Shown one piece after another: positions 35,127 through 42,373 of a DNA stretch of 64,000 nt. Location of the stretch: assembly GCF_037265215.1 (NCBI RefSeq), contig NZ_CP147737.1:1054001-1118000 (forward strand), given 5' to 3'. The position numbers and the translations under genes were made by a program. Source of the DNA: Xenorhabdus griffiniae (GTDB lineage: Bacteria > Pseudomonadota > Gammaproteobacteria > Enterobacterales > Enterobacteriaceae). Position 1 is the stretch's first letter. The number at the start of each line of letters is the position of its first letter. The notes beneath the pieces were generated by a model that did not search any database, was not told the DNA's origin, and saw nothing but the letters and a program-made list of their open reading frames with translations.

Positions 35127-35498
35127 TTAAAAAATAACGCTTGCTGATTTTGTAATAAGCCAGATAACAAGCACAAGCAAGATAACACCAACTACCAAAA
35201 TACCTGCAAATTTACCCCATCCAGCTTTTTCATCACGAACTTCCTGAAATGTCTTTAATGCTGCGCCAGCAACAACAACAAATGCACTTGCCGTTACAAC
35301 TAACCCTAATAAAACGATCCCATCATTAAAGTATCCAGTTAAATCTCCCAAAAAGCCACCTTTACTACCTGATGTTGGAGGCTCAACTTTTGGCAAAGCT
35401 GCTAAACCAGACGTAGTAACACCCATTGCTCCCAAAAATATCAATGCCCACGTTACAGAACGTTGTTTCACTCGACTAAATACCTTTTTTATTTCCAT
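35127..35498 (-). CDS. PFL_4702-family membrane protein (pilin-like)
   Basis: A 123-residue protein with a signal (about 1-33, ending GLAA) and two spans, a size and layout expected of a VirB2/TraA-like conjugative pilin precursor; GYFNDGIVLLGLVVTASAFVVVAGAALKTF is characteristic of the family. I choose the ATG at 35498, which has GAGAG upstream; a GTG five codons earlier is an alternative. Confidence 0.85.
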   Translation of the reverse strand: MEIKKVFSRVKQRSVTWALIFLGAMGVTTSGLAALPKVEPPTSGSKGGFLGDLTGYFNDGIVLLGLVVTASAFVVVAGAALKTFQEVRDEKAGWGKFAGILVVGVILLVLVIWLITKSASVIF

Positions 35499-35512
35499 AA
35501 AGTTTTCTCTCA

Positions 35513-35758
35513 CTAATTAATAAACATCCAAATACAAATCAATATAAGAAAAACTGCCCTGATACAAAATTGAGTTAGAACAGCCTCACGAACTTTCTCA
35601 TTAGCCCAACCTTTATATACATCCACCATTCCCCATGCAGCCCATATAAACAGAAGCGCAATTAAAAGACCGATACAAAAAATTTCAAGTGAAAATGGCT
35701 CTATACCTCCCCCACTTCCCGCTTTAAAAGCTTGCTCCTGGACGCTATCCATCGCCAT
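35513..35758 (-). CDS. PFL_4701-family membrane protein
   Basis: An 81-residue protein with two membrane spans (about 20-45, 58-80), of the DUF3262/TIGR03758-type found between the RAQPRD and pilin-like genes. Its ATG overlaps the upstream stop. It is a small inner-membrane part of the transfer apparatus. Confidence 0.85.
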   Translation of the reverse strand: MAMDSVQEQAFKAGSGGGIEPFSLEIFCIGLLIALLFIWAAWGMVDVYKGWANEKVREAVLTQFCIRAVFLILICIWMFIN

Positions 35759-36090
35759 TAACGTTTTTCCTTACGGTAGTCACCGCTAATTTGATATTGC
35801 GATTGAATAGGAATGATAGGTTGTGCTCTTGACGGTTCTAAATACCTATTAATTCCTTGGCGAATAGTTTCAATGTCTTTAGAGGCTTTTAAATAATCAA
35901 AATAAAAACGACGACTAACGTCTTGATTTGCTAAAGTTCTGGCACGCTCAAGACTCGCTTGGATTTGTTTAAGTTGTTTCATCGTTAATGCCAACTCATC
36001 TTTTTCTGCCGCCCATGCAGAATTAGCAAAAAAAGAACTTAGAGTTAATATTAACGTAATTGGTGCTGTAGAAAACAAACGCATATTCAT
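35758..36090 (-). CDS. RAQPRD-family ICE protein
   Basis: A 110-residue exported protein with a signal peptide (about 1-28, ending AWAAE), a helical middle and the SRAQPIIPI motif near residue 90, a variant of the family-naming RAQPRD. It heads the second part of the transfer operon. It now lacks contiguity with the PFL_4697-like gene because a 5.5-kb island lies between. Confidence 0.88.
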   Translation of the reverse strand: MNMRLFSTAPITLILTLSSFFANSAWAAEKDELALTMKQLKQIQASLERARTLANQDVSRRFYFDYLKASKDIETIRQGINRYLEPSRAQPIIPIQSQYQISGDYRKEKR

Positions 36091-36300
36091 AACCTCTTAG
36101 CGAGTTACCTTTGCGTTTAGGATAAATTTTTTAAAAATAAATTCAGCAATAAACTCTTATTAGAAAAAATAAAAAAATTGGATTTTTCTATCATAGAATA
36201 AACGTAGCCTGGTAGTAGGCTACGTTTACTCGATATGGGTAGGTGATTGTTATACCGTTTGGTAGTCCTATTGTTGATTGGTTGGTTTTTTTATCTACTA
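36091..36300. other. Junction between transfer operon and island
   Basis: 210 bp without a gene, very AT-rich near 36120-36190. A dyad TACGTTTACTC/GTAGCCTGGTAGTAGGCTACG near 36205-36228 is visible. The promoter for the RAQPRD-headed operon must lie here or in the IS5 element. No -10/-35 pair stands out enough to call. Confidence 0.4.
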
Positions 36301-37180
36301 GGGGCTGTTGACGTTTTGAGTTCACCATTTACTCAACCCACATCGGTAACCATATAATGACAAACGCCAGTGCCAACATACTGGCGTAATTTCGCGCCAA
36401 TTTATCGTATCTTGTCGCAATAGCTCGAAAATGTTTTATTCTGGCAAACGCATTTTCGACCAAATGCCGATAACAGTATAAAACTTCATCAATACTTTTA
36501 TCGGGTTTTCGGCTATTTTTTCGATAGGGAATGACCGTTTTTGAACCTTGTTTTTCAACGAAATCTCTGAAAGTACCGCTATCGTAACCTTTATCCGCGA
36601 TCACAAAATCGGATGCGGGTGAATGGGTGACCAAACTTTCTGCATGTACAATGTCGTGCGTTTGACCCCCTGACAGCTCAAAATGGACAGGCAAACCATA
36701 ACTGTCTACGGCCAAATGAATTTTAGTCGAACGTCCACCTCGACTTTTACCGATGGCTTCATCTTCTGTTGAAGCTGCCCCTGAGCTATGTTGATGAGCG
36801 CGGATAATACTCCCATCAATGAATAACCATTCGGTGTCTGTATTTTCAGATAACAATTTGAATAATAATTCAAAAACACCTTTCTTTGACCAGGCGTTAA
36901 AGCGCTTAAAAAGCGTATTCCATTTGCCAAATTCATCGGGTAAATCCCGCCACGGACATCCCGTTCTCATTCGATAAAGGATCCCTTCGAAAGTCAGGTA
37001 ATGCGCGTCTTTGTGGTAAATACATCCATGTTGTTGCATTAATACAGCTAGCGTATTCCATAAAGATTTTGATAACATTGTTCTTGGCATGATGAGCTGG
37101 GGTAATGGTTTTTTCGCGAAGACAATGATACCAGATCATCATGCTGTTCAAACTTCCCTCCACGAAACGTCAACACGCCC
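36301..37180 (-). mobile_element. IS5-family insertion sequence (IS427-like)
   Basis: 880-bp element with imperfect terminal inverted repeats (GGGGCTGTTGACGTTTTG left; right end, inverted, GGGCGTGTTGACGTTTCG) flanked by TA on both sides, consistent with a TA target duplication. It encodes one transposase and is inserted between the RAQPRD gene and the resolvase pseudogene. Confidence 0.85.
36329..37090 (-). CDS. IS5-family transposase
   Basis: A 253-residue DDE transposase of the IS427-type subgroup of IS5. The N-terminal DUF4096-like region includes EGILYRMRTGCPWRDLP. Catalytic residues are in FIDGSIIRAHQH (D), IADKGYDSG (D) and HLVENAFARIKHFRAIATRYDK (E). In some relatives it is made by frameshift from two frames; here it is a single frame and looks intact. 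Confidence 0.93.
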   Translation of the reverse strand: MPRTMLSKSLWNTLAVLMQQHGCIYHKDAHYLTFEGILYRMRTGCPWRDLPDEFGKWNTLFKRFNAWSKKGVFELLFKLLSENTDTEWLFIDGSIIRAHQHSSGAASTEDEAIGKSRGGRSTKIHLAVDSYGLPVHFELSGGQTHDIVHAESLVTHSPASDFVIADKGYDSGTFRDFVEKQGSKTVIPYRKNSRKPDKSIDEVLYCYRHLVENAFARIKHFRAIATRYDKLARNYASMLALAFVIIWLPMWVE

Positions 37181-37746
37181 TAATGATACGGTCACAATAA
37201 TCTTCCCGCCGCAAGGGCTATAGCATAAATGTAATTCATTTGTACTTATTTAGTAGCTACCTTTTTATGCCTATTGTATATAGTCTGCCTACTCACATCG
37301 TACCGTCTAGCTATGTCACCTATCGTAAATACTTCTGATGCAACTAATACATCGATTTCTTTGATTTGATCCGCTGACAAGGAAGGTGGTCTTCCTCCAA
37401 TTCTTCCTCTTGCTCGCGCAGCGGCTAAACCTGATAGAGTCCGTTCTCTGTTACGATTGTGCTCAAAATTAGAAAAAATAGCTATCAATTGTAAATATAA
37501 CTCGCCAGCAAATGAACTGGTATCAATGTTCTCTTTCAGGCTTTCAAAATTAATTTCACGTAATTGCAAATCTTCCATTAAGTTGACTAAATCGCGTAAG
37601 CTTCCCCCTAACCGATCTAATGCCCAAACTACCAGCGTATCACCAGTGCGTAATGCTCTTAGACAGTTATCTAGTTCAGGGGTTCCCGATTTTCGCCTAC
37701 GTTCACCACCTCGCGAAACCTGTTCTTGATATACTTGTTCACAGCC

Positions 37747-38953
37747 CAGGGGTTACGCATGAAAATATTTAGTGGATAATTCCTTCATTTTAGAGGGGTG
37801 CCGATGAAAGAATTAGTGGAGGTCTTTTCTGATTTTCCAGATCCACGTTGTCAGGGAAAGGTTAAACACCGTTTTATTGATATCTTAGTGATCGCGGTAT
37901 GCGCTGTCATTGCCGGGGCTAACGCCTGGACCGATATTGAACAGTACGGCCAGCTAAAAAAGGATTGGCTGGGTTCATTTCTTCTGCTCAAAGGCGGTAT
38001 TCCGTCACATGATACTTTCCGGCGCTGTTTTAGTTTATTAAATCCGGGCCTCTTTGAACGTCATTTTTATCAGTGGATTTCTCGTGACGTCTCTTCAGAA
38101 AAGCGAGCGATCATTGCGATTGATGGTAAAAGTTTACGCCATTCGTTTGATAAGAAAATTGAACAAAGCCCACTACATGTGGTGAGTGCATTCTCGGTTG
38201 AGAAAGGACTCAGCTTATGTCAGTGTGCAGTAGACGGAAAATCAAACGAAATTAAGGCCATCCCCGCATTATTATCGATGCTTTCATTGAAAGGACATCT
38301 CGTGACGATTGATGCGATGGGCTGCCAACGCACGATTGCTCAGCAATTACGTGAGAGTGAAGCCGATTATATTTTGTCGCTTAAAGGCAATCAGGGAAAA
38401 ACTTTTTCGGAAGCTGTTAATTATTTTCAACAGCAACAGATAACCCAAAAACCTTACCTTAAACCTGACTATGATGAATTCGATGATAGTCATGGACGTA
38501 CCGTCAGACGACGTGGATGGGTTCTGCCGCTGACATCAGAAACAAAATACCTAAGTTCTTGGCCAAATATTCAGGCCCTTCTGGTAACGGAAACGATACG
38601 GCAAGAACACTACTCTGACACGGTAACCTCTGATTTTCGTTATTATTTAAGTAGTTGCCGGGATGATCCCGCCTTTCAGTTAGGTGCGATACGAAAACAT
38701 TGGGCTATCGAAAATAGTTTACACTGGGTACTGGATGTCACTTTTCGAGAAGATGACTCACGGATGAGAGAGCGGATCGCCACAAGAGTATTTGCCCAAT
38801 TACGTAAAATGGCACTCAATATCGTTAAACGAGATACCAACAGTAAACTGAGTTTAAGTGCCCGAAGGAAATCGGCCGGGTGGGATAATGGCTATATGGA
38901 AGCGCTGTTATTTAATCAATTTTAGCCTACTAAAATTTCATGCGTAACCCCTG
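37747..38953 (+). mobile_element. ISAs1-family insertion sequence
   Basis: 1207 bp with terminal inverted repeats CAGGGGTTACGCATGAAA and a perfect 10-bp direct duplication GTTCACAGCC at 37737-37746 and 38954-38963. The exact duplication indicates recent insertion into the resolvase gene. Confidence 0.95.
37804..38925 (+). CDS. ISAs1-family transposase (H-repeat type)
   Basis: A 373-residue transposase of the ISAs1/H-repeat family: N-terminal DDE_Tnp_1-associated part (MKELVEVFSDFPDPRCQGKV), then IAIDGKSLRHS, VTIDAMGCQ (catalytic Asp) and the C-terminal WAIENSLHWVLDVTFREDDSR with the Glu. The ATG at 37804 follows AGAGGGG; a GTG two codons earlier is unnecessary. Length is standard and it appears intact. 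Confidence 0.93.
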   Translation: MKELVEVFSDFPDPRCQGKVKHRFIDILVIAVCAVIAGANAWTDIEQYGQLKKDWLGSFLLLKGGIPSHDTFRRCFSLLNPGLFERHFYQWISRDVSSEKRAIIAIDGKSLRHSFDKKIEQSPLHVVSAFSVEKGLSLCQCAVDGKSNEIKAIPALLSMLSLKGHLVTIDAMGCQRTIAQQLRESEADYILSLKGNQGKTFSEAVNYFQQQQITQKPYLKPDYDEFDDSHGRTVRRRGWVLPLTSETKYLSSWPNIQALLVTETIRQEHYSDTVTSDFRYYLSSCRDDPAFQLGAIRKHWAIENSLHWVLDVTFREDDSRMRERIATRVFAQLRKMALNIVKRDTNSKLSLSARRKSAGWDNGYMEALLFNQF

Positions 38954-39183
38954 GTTCACAGCCTGCTTCATATAACGCATCAATTTGATGCGCCAAATCC
39001 TGTTCTGCTGTTGACTTCCGAGCGTACCCTATACGCATACTTTCCTCTTAGTTATACACCTTTATTAGACGTAGATAATTTTACAAGTTTTTTGACATTT
39101 TTCCTGAAGAAGAAGTCCCAAACTAAAAAAATTTGAAGCACGTCAAAAAAACGATGGTTTTTTTGACATTTTAATATAAAGTG

Positions 39184-39217
39184 TTTTGCTTTATCATGCA
39201 TTTTGCTTTATCATGCA
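39184..39217. repeat. Two tandem 17-bp repeats
   Basis: TTTTGCTTTATCATGCA occurs twice head to tail upstream of the disrupted resolvase gene. Together with nearby TTTTTTTGACATTTT repeats (about 39089, 39159) it may be part of a resolution (res) site or promoter. Confidence 0.6.
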
Positions 39218-39266
39218 TTTTACATGACAAGGAAACTTACTATAGGAGGTAACAGCAGATACAAAA

Positions 39267-39310
39267 ATACAGCCTATTTACTGAATACTTTGATACTATA
39301 CAGGCTGTAT
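39267..39310. promoter_or_regulatory. Inverted repeat upstream of the Cro-like gene
   Basis: ATACAGCCT (39267-39275) and AGGCTGTAT (39302-39310) form a 9-bp dyad 43 bp ahead of the Cro-like regulator. TTGATACTATACAGGCTGTATTATAA contains plausible promoter words. It may be an operator for that regulator. Confidence 0.45.
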
Positions 39311-39352
39311 TATAAATTAGCTGAACTAGCTTGTTCATGAAAAGAGTGCACT

Positions 39353-39541
39353 ATGGAAATCTATAGTTTAGAAGATTATGTAAAAGTTTATTACCAAGGA
39401 GTAAAAGCAGAATTTGCACGTAAACAGGGGGTATCACCTCAACAAGTCAGCCAATGGATTAAACAGGGTTTTGTAGTAATAGATCATAAACTATATTCTT
39501 GGCGCAGGGATTTAATAAAACCACTAAACAATAACAATTGA
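39353..39541 (+). CDS. Small Cro-like HTH DNA-binding protein
   Basis: A 62-residue protein: MEIYSLEDYVKVYYQG then a helix-turn-helix KAEFARKQGVSPQQVSQWI, followed by a basic tail (SWRRDLIKP). Size and layout fit Cro-type repressors of phages and plasmids. It begins the plus-strand gene string of the island and may control it via the dyad upstream. Confidence 0.7.
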   Translation: MEIYSLEDYVKVYYQGVKAEFARKQGVSPQQVSQWIKQGFVVIDHKLYSWRRDLIKPLNNNN

Positions 39542-39594
39542 AAGTAGATTGCTTTAGGGAGTTTTTACCGAAAATAAAAAATAAGTAGTGAAAT

Positions 39595-39679
39595 GGTGAG
39601 TTGTACCCCCATACAGCTCATCGTGTAGTTTCATATTATTAAATAAAAAACCGAACACTAACAGTAAGGTGAATAACTT
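39595..39679 (+). repeat. Exported-gene leader cassette, copy 3
   Basis: GGTGAGTTGTACCCCCATACAGCTCA hairpin region followed by ACAGTAAGGTGAATAACTT and the ATG of the fimbrial-like gene. It is inverted relative to copies 1 and 2 near 28 kb. Confidence 0.75.
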
Positions 39680-39982
39680 ATGAAAACTAGGCTATTTAAA
39701 TTAGCAGTTTTTACGACTGCATTCATTTCATCTTTATTAATAAATGCCGTATTAGCTAATTCAGGTACTATTCGATTTTCAGGTGAAATTGTGTCACCTC
39801 CTTGTGTAATACACACCAAAGGTGAAAAAGCTGAAGTACATTGCTTTATCGAAAATAAAAAAACAATAAAAAAAATAAACCCTCAAACATTTAAAGGAGT
39901 ATTAAAAACAACTGATCACAACAATATTTCTGTTAATCGCCCAAGTAAAAACGTAGCTATTTTAATCATTACGCATCATTAA
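39680..39982 (+). CDS. Short secreted fimbrial-like protein
   Basis: A 100-residue protein. The signal peptide (about 1-26, ending AVLA) is followed by NSGTIRFSGEIVSPPCVIHTKGEKAEVHCF, the N-terminal pattern of type 1 fimbrial subunits (G-x-I-x-F-x-G-x-I-V-x-P-x-C) with the paired Cys. It is much shorter than a pilin (about 160-180 residues) and lacks the C-terminal strands, so it may be a truncated pilin or a small periplasmic protein reusing this fold. A remnant paralogue with the same leader lies at 28041. Confidence 0.7.
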   Translation: MKTRLFKLAVFTTAFISSLLINAVLANSGTIRFSGEIVSPPCVIHTKGEKAEVHCFIENKKTIKKINPQTFKGVLKTTDHNNISVNRPSKNVAILIITHH

Positions 39983-40057
39983 ATGGCTGCATAGAGTTTA
40001 GATAATTAAATAGCATGGAATTAATTTTAAAGGAAAGCGATTTGCAAGGAGAATAAA

Positions 40058-40273
40058 ATGAAAATAAAAGGCAATCTTAAAAAATGCCCTAAATGTGAAA
40101 GTACAACTGGTTTTTATGTGTTGGTAAAAATAATTCGACACTCATCAGACCATTTTAATTTTGATGGAGAATATTTAGATAACACTAAGACTTGGGACAC
40201 CATTAAAACAACTCAAGAGAAGATAGCATATTGTAACCAATGTAATTACAAAATAGGTGTAGCTAGAACTTAA
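40058..40273 (+). CDS. Small zinc-ribbon-like protein
   Basis: A 71-residue protein with CPKC near residue 12 and CNQC near residue 59, a split zinc ribbon. AAGGAG precedes the ATG. Its role is unknown. The gene is followed after 12 bases by the next plus-strand gene, suggesting a polycistron. Confidence 0.65.
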   Translation: MKIKGNLKKCPKCESTTGFYVLVKIIRHSSDHFNFDGEYLDNTKTWDTIKTTQEKIAYCNQCNYKIGVART

Positions 40274-40285
40274 TAAGAGGTAAAA

Positions 40286-40678
40286 ATGAATACTAAAGAA
40301 CCCCAAAAGGAATACACTAATATATATGAGTTGCTTAAATTTTCGCGTGAAATGAAGCAGCGTTTAACGACTATAGTTGAGGAAACTATAAAGTCTGAGT
40401 ATAACAATTCAAATGAATATGATCTCAGGTCGGCATGGAAAGAAATTAATTCAATGCTATCGATATGTAGGTTAATAGAAATCTGCAATGCCATAGAAAA
40501 TTTAGCTGAACTTCAAAAAACCAAACCTATAGCTTACATGGTATTTGATGAAACATACAACGAAGTTATTACATATAAAGGAAATGAACAGTTAGCAAAT
40601 AAAGTAGCTGAAAATTATAATTCATCATCAGAATATTGCTGCAAAGTTATCCCATTATATAGCCATCCAGAAAAATAA
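40286..40678 (+). CDS. Hypothetical island protein
   Basis: A 130-residue helical protein with a coiled-coil-like N-terminal half and a C-terminal segment KPIAYMVFDETYNEVITYKGNEQLANKVAENY...CKVIPLYSHP resembling phage/prophage proteins that end in a Tyr-Ser-His-Pro motif. AAGAGG lies before the ATG. Function not known. Confidence 0.6.
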   Translation: MNTKEPQKEYTNIYELLKFSREMKQRLTTIVEETIKSEYNNSNEYDLRSAWKEINSMLSICRLIEICNAIENLAELQKTKPIAYMVFDETYNEVITYKGNEQLANKVAENYNSSSEYCCKVIPLYSHPEK

Positions 40679-40691
40679 ATAGGACAAAAAA

Positions 40692-41042
40692 ATGATGAAC
40701 GCCACATTTAATATGAATAAAAACAAAGTTGAAGAATACCTTAGAGTAAAACCCGGATTTTTTAATATTGAACAATTAAACGATTGGGTAACAGATATTG
40801 TTGTATTAAATTTTCAAAAAGTTAATTTCCCAGAAGCAGAGATTACAGTAAACATCACTGAACAGTGTCGAAATCAAAATGAAATTGATGTAACCAGAGA
40901 AGAAGCCGAAAAATACCTAGAAATAAAACCTAATTTTTTTAGCGTTGAACAACTAAAAGATTGGGTAACAGATAGCATCGTATTAGTTCTTCAAAAGGTA
41001 AAATTTCCAGAATCAGAAATTACAGTAAACATCATTGAGTAA
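40692..41042 (+). CDS. Internally duplicated small protein
   Basis: A 116-residue protein made of two ~47-residue repeats: EEYLRVKPGFFNIEQLNDWVTD...FPEAEITVNI (about 12-57) and EKYLEIKPNFFSVEQLKDWVTD...FPESEITVNI (about 70-115), about 75% identical. Each unit has a helix-loop-helix-like part and a beta strand. No family is recognised. A single-unit relative probably existed before duplication. The second ATG (40695) may be the true start. Confidence 0.65.
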   Translation: MMNATFNMNKNKVEEYLRVKPGFFNIEQLNDWVTDIVVLNFQKVNFPEAEITVNITEQCRNQNEIDVTREEAEKYLEIKPNFFSVEQLKDWVTDSIVLVLQKVKFPESEITVNIIE

Positions 41043-41058
41043 TACTTAGGAAAATAAA

Positions 41059-41080
41059 CGGCGGGGAAGCCCCCCCGCCG
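41059..41080. terminator. GC-rich hairpin between island genes
   Basis: CGGCGGGG / CCCCGCCG stem with a 6-nt loop, just after the duplicated-domain gene. No T tract; possible attenuator ahead of the next gene. Confidence 0.5.
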
Positions 41081-41117
41081 TAATGACAAAGCCATATTTT
41101 GTTATGGAGACTAAAAA

Positions 41118-41360
41118 ATGCCACATAGTTATTATGTCAACAAAAAAGCATATCACCAACAACCAACTAGTATAAATAATCCGCGGTTATCTGATTTACC
41201 ATTATTAAGTGTTGAGCAATACGAGGAAATCATTTTTAAAAGGCCAACGATGATTGATGGTATAGCCAAGATGATGAATCTAGCCATGGTACACCAAAAA
41301 TGCAATGACCATTTTATCATCAGTGATGATTTTGTTTCGGGGGGAAACACGAGGTTATAA
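41118..41360 (+). CDS. Hypothetical island protein ending at a G6 motif
   Basis: An 80-residue protein, basic and proline-containing at its N-terminus, then LLSVEQYEEIIFKRPTMIDGIAKMMNLAM. Its last codons (VSGGNTRL) are formed by the GTTTCGGGGGGAAAC motif, which similarly encodes VSGGNK in the traI-like protein, so the 3' end may have been created by recombination at that motif. No family recognised. Confidence 0.55.
   Translation: MPHSYYVNKKAYHQQPTSINNPRLSDLPLLSVEQYEEIIFKRPTMIDGIAKMMNLAMVHQKCNDHFIISDDFVSGGNTRL
41334..41348. repeat. G6 quasi-palindrome, copy 3
   Basis: GTTTCGGGGGGAAAC, exact match to copies at 2808, 2970 (inverted) and 59529. Confidence 0.8.
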
Positions 41361-41556
41361 AAAGGAAATATTCAAAATTAGTGATTATTTACATTCATAA
41401 ACATAAATAAGTTAAGGAAATAGTAGTATGGCAAAAGAAATCTCGAATTTCTAATGTTAGCCAAGGGGAATTGATCCAATGGCTAACGGAATGGCAACCA
41501 AAAATCTATCAATACTACTGATTAAAAGCACTGACGCGCCTAACGGCTTGTCTGCT
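41361..41556. other. Intergenic stretch with a gene fragment
   Basis: An open stretch (about 41453-41521) reads SNVSQGELIQWLTEWQPKIYQYY followed by a stop, with a short MAKEISNF frame before it. It looks like the tail of a broken gene. Nothing else is supported. Confidence 0.3.
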
Positions 41557-41595
41557 GACTCAGGCAGGCAAAAGCAAGTTTTACCTGCCTGAGTC
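41557..41595. terminator. Bidirectional hairpin terminator
   Basis: 12-bp perfect stem GACTCAGGCAGG / CCTGCCTGAGTC with a 15-nt loop between the convergent island genes and the transfer gene at 41609. It probably separates the two transcription units. Confidence 0.75.
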
Positions 41596-41608
41596 CAGCC
41601 TGATCTAA

Positions 41609-42373
41609 CTACAAATACTTTTTAAATGATGCCATCATCACTGTAACAGCCGCCCCTAACAAAATTGCGGCTGGTAACAACAATAAGTTGGGATATACCG
41701 CAGAAGGCCACGACAAATAAACCATACATGGCACATAAAAAGCAGGTTTCACAAAACGTTTAGCGTGGTGATAAACAAAACTGGATTCATAGCCTGCTCC
41801 ATATCTTCGCAGATCTCGTCGCCCTAATCCTTCAACCATAGCAACTAAAAGCACCAGAACAAACAGAGGAATAGACAAAACTAAGATGGTGACTCTAATC
41901 AGAAAAGTGACAGTAACAAAAATTGATGCAAGGAGATAAGATTTAAGTACTTCAAATATCTTTTGGCTCCAATCAGTTAGCTCCCTAACTACTACATTAT
42001 TGCTTGTCGCTTGTTCCTGATAAACGCTTTGGAACCAAGTCATAATCCCACTATCTACAAATAGCCATGTATAAACAGACTCAATACCGTAACTAAGAGT
42101 CTGCGAAGGGGAAGACATAAATAAACTACGAGTGAATTCTGATGATAAATACCCGCCTTCAGTCAACATAACTTGTCGACTATGTTCAGCGCCTTGTTCT
42201 GACCAAAAAAAAGCGATCCCGATCCATTCAATAATGCAACTAAAGAGTAGTGATGCTAGTAACATGCCAATCAGATTCAGAGGGAAATGCCATAGCATTT
42301 TAGCAAATACACCAGGTTCCTTTACTGGACGGGAAGATTCTGAACTACTCCTTACCTGTTGATGTTGAGCCAT
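41609..42373 (-). CDS. PFL_4697-family ICE membrane protein
   Basis: A 254-residue membrane protein with spans near 30-50, 135-165 and 200-250. It is typical of the TIGR03747-type family encoded right after TraD, having WIGIAFFW near the first span and HHAKRFVKPAFYVPCMVYLSWPSAVYPNLLLLPA at the end. I start at MAQHQQVRSS (42373), which is preceded by GGAGAGG; the gene overlaps traD by 29 bases. Confidence 0.85.
   Translation of the reverse strand: MAQHQQVRSSSESSRPVKEPGVFAKMLWHFPLNLIGMLLASLLFSCIIEWIGIAFFWSEQGAEHSRQVMLTEGGYLSSEFTRSLFMSSPSQTLSYGIESVYTWLFVDSGIMTWFQSVYQEQATSNNVVVRELTDWSQKIFEVLKSYLLASIFVTVTFLIRVTILVLSIPLFVLVLLVAMVEGLGRRDLRRYGAGYESSFVYHHAKRFVKPAFYVPCMVYLSWPSAVYPNLLLLPAAILLGAAVTVMMASFKKYL

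Larger units (their letters stand above)
37246..39038 (-). pseudogene. Serine recombinase (resolvase/invertase) split by ISAs1
   Basis: Removing the ISAs1 element (1207 bp) and one copy of the 10-bp target duplication restores a 191-codon frame: MRIGYARKSTAEQ at 39038 (catalytic Ser in YARKST), then VYQEQVSRGGERRKSG, LDRLGGSLRDL, the long helix SNFEHNRNRERTLSGL and a C-terminal HTH (FTIGDIARRYDVSRQTIYNRHKK). GAGGAAAGT precedes the start. It was a Tn3-resolvase/Pin-type enzyme, probably of a transposon now eroded. The C-terminal piece (37246-37578) has no obvious start of its own. Confidence 0.9.
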
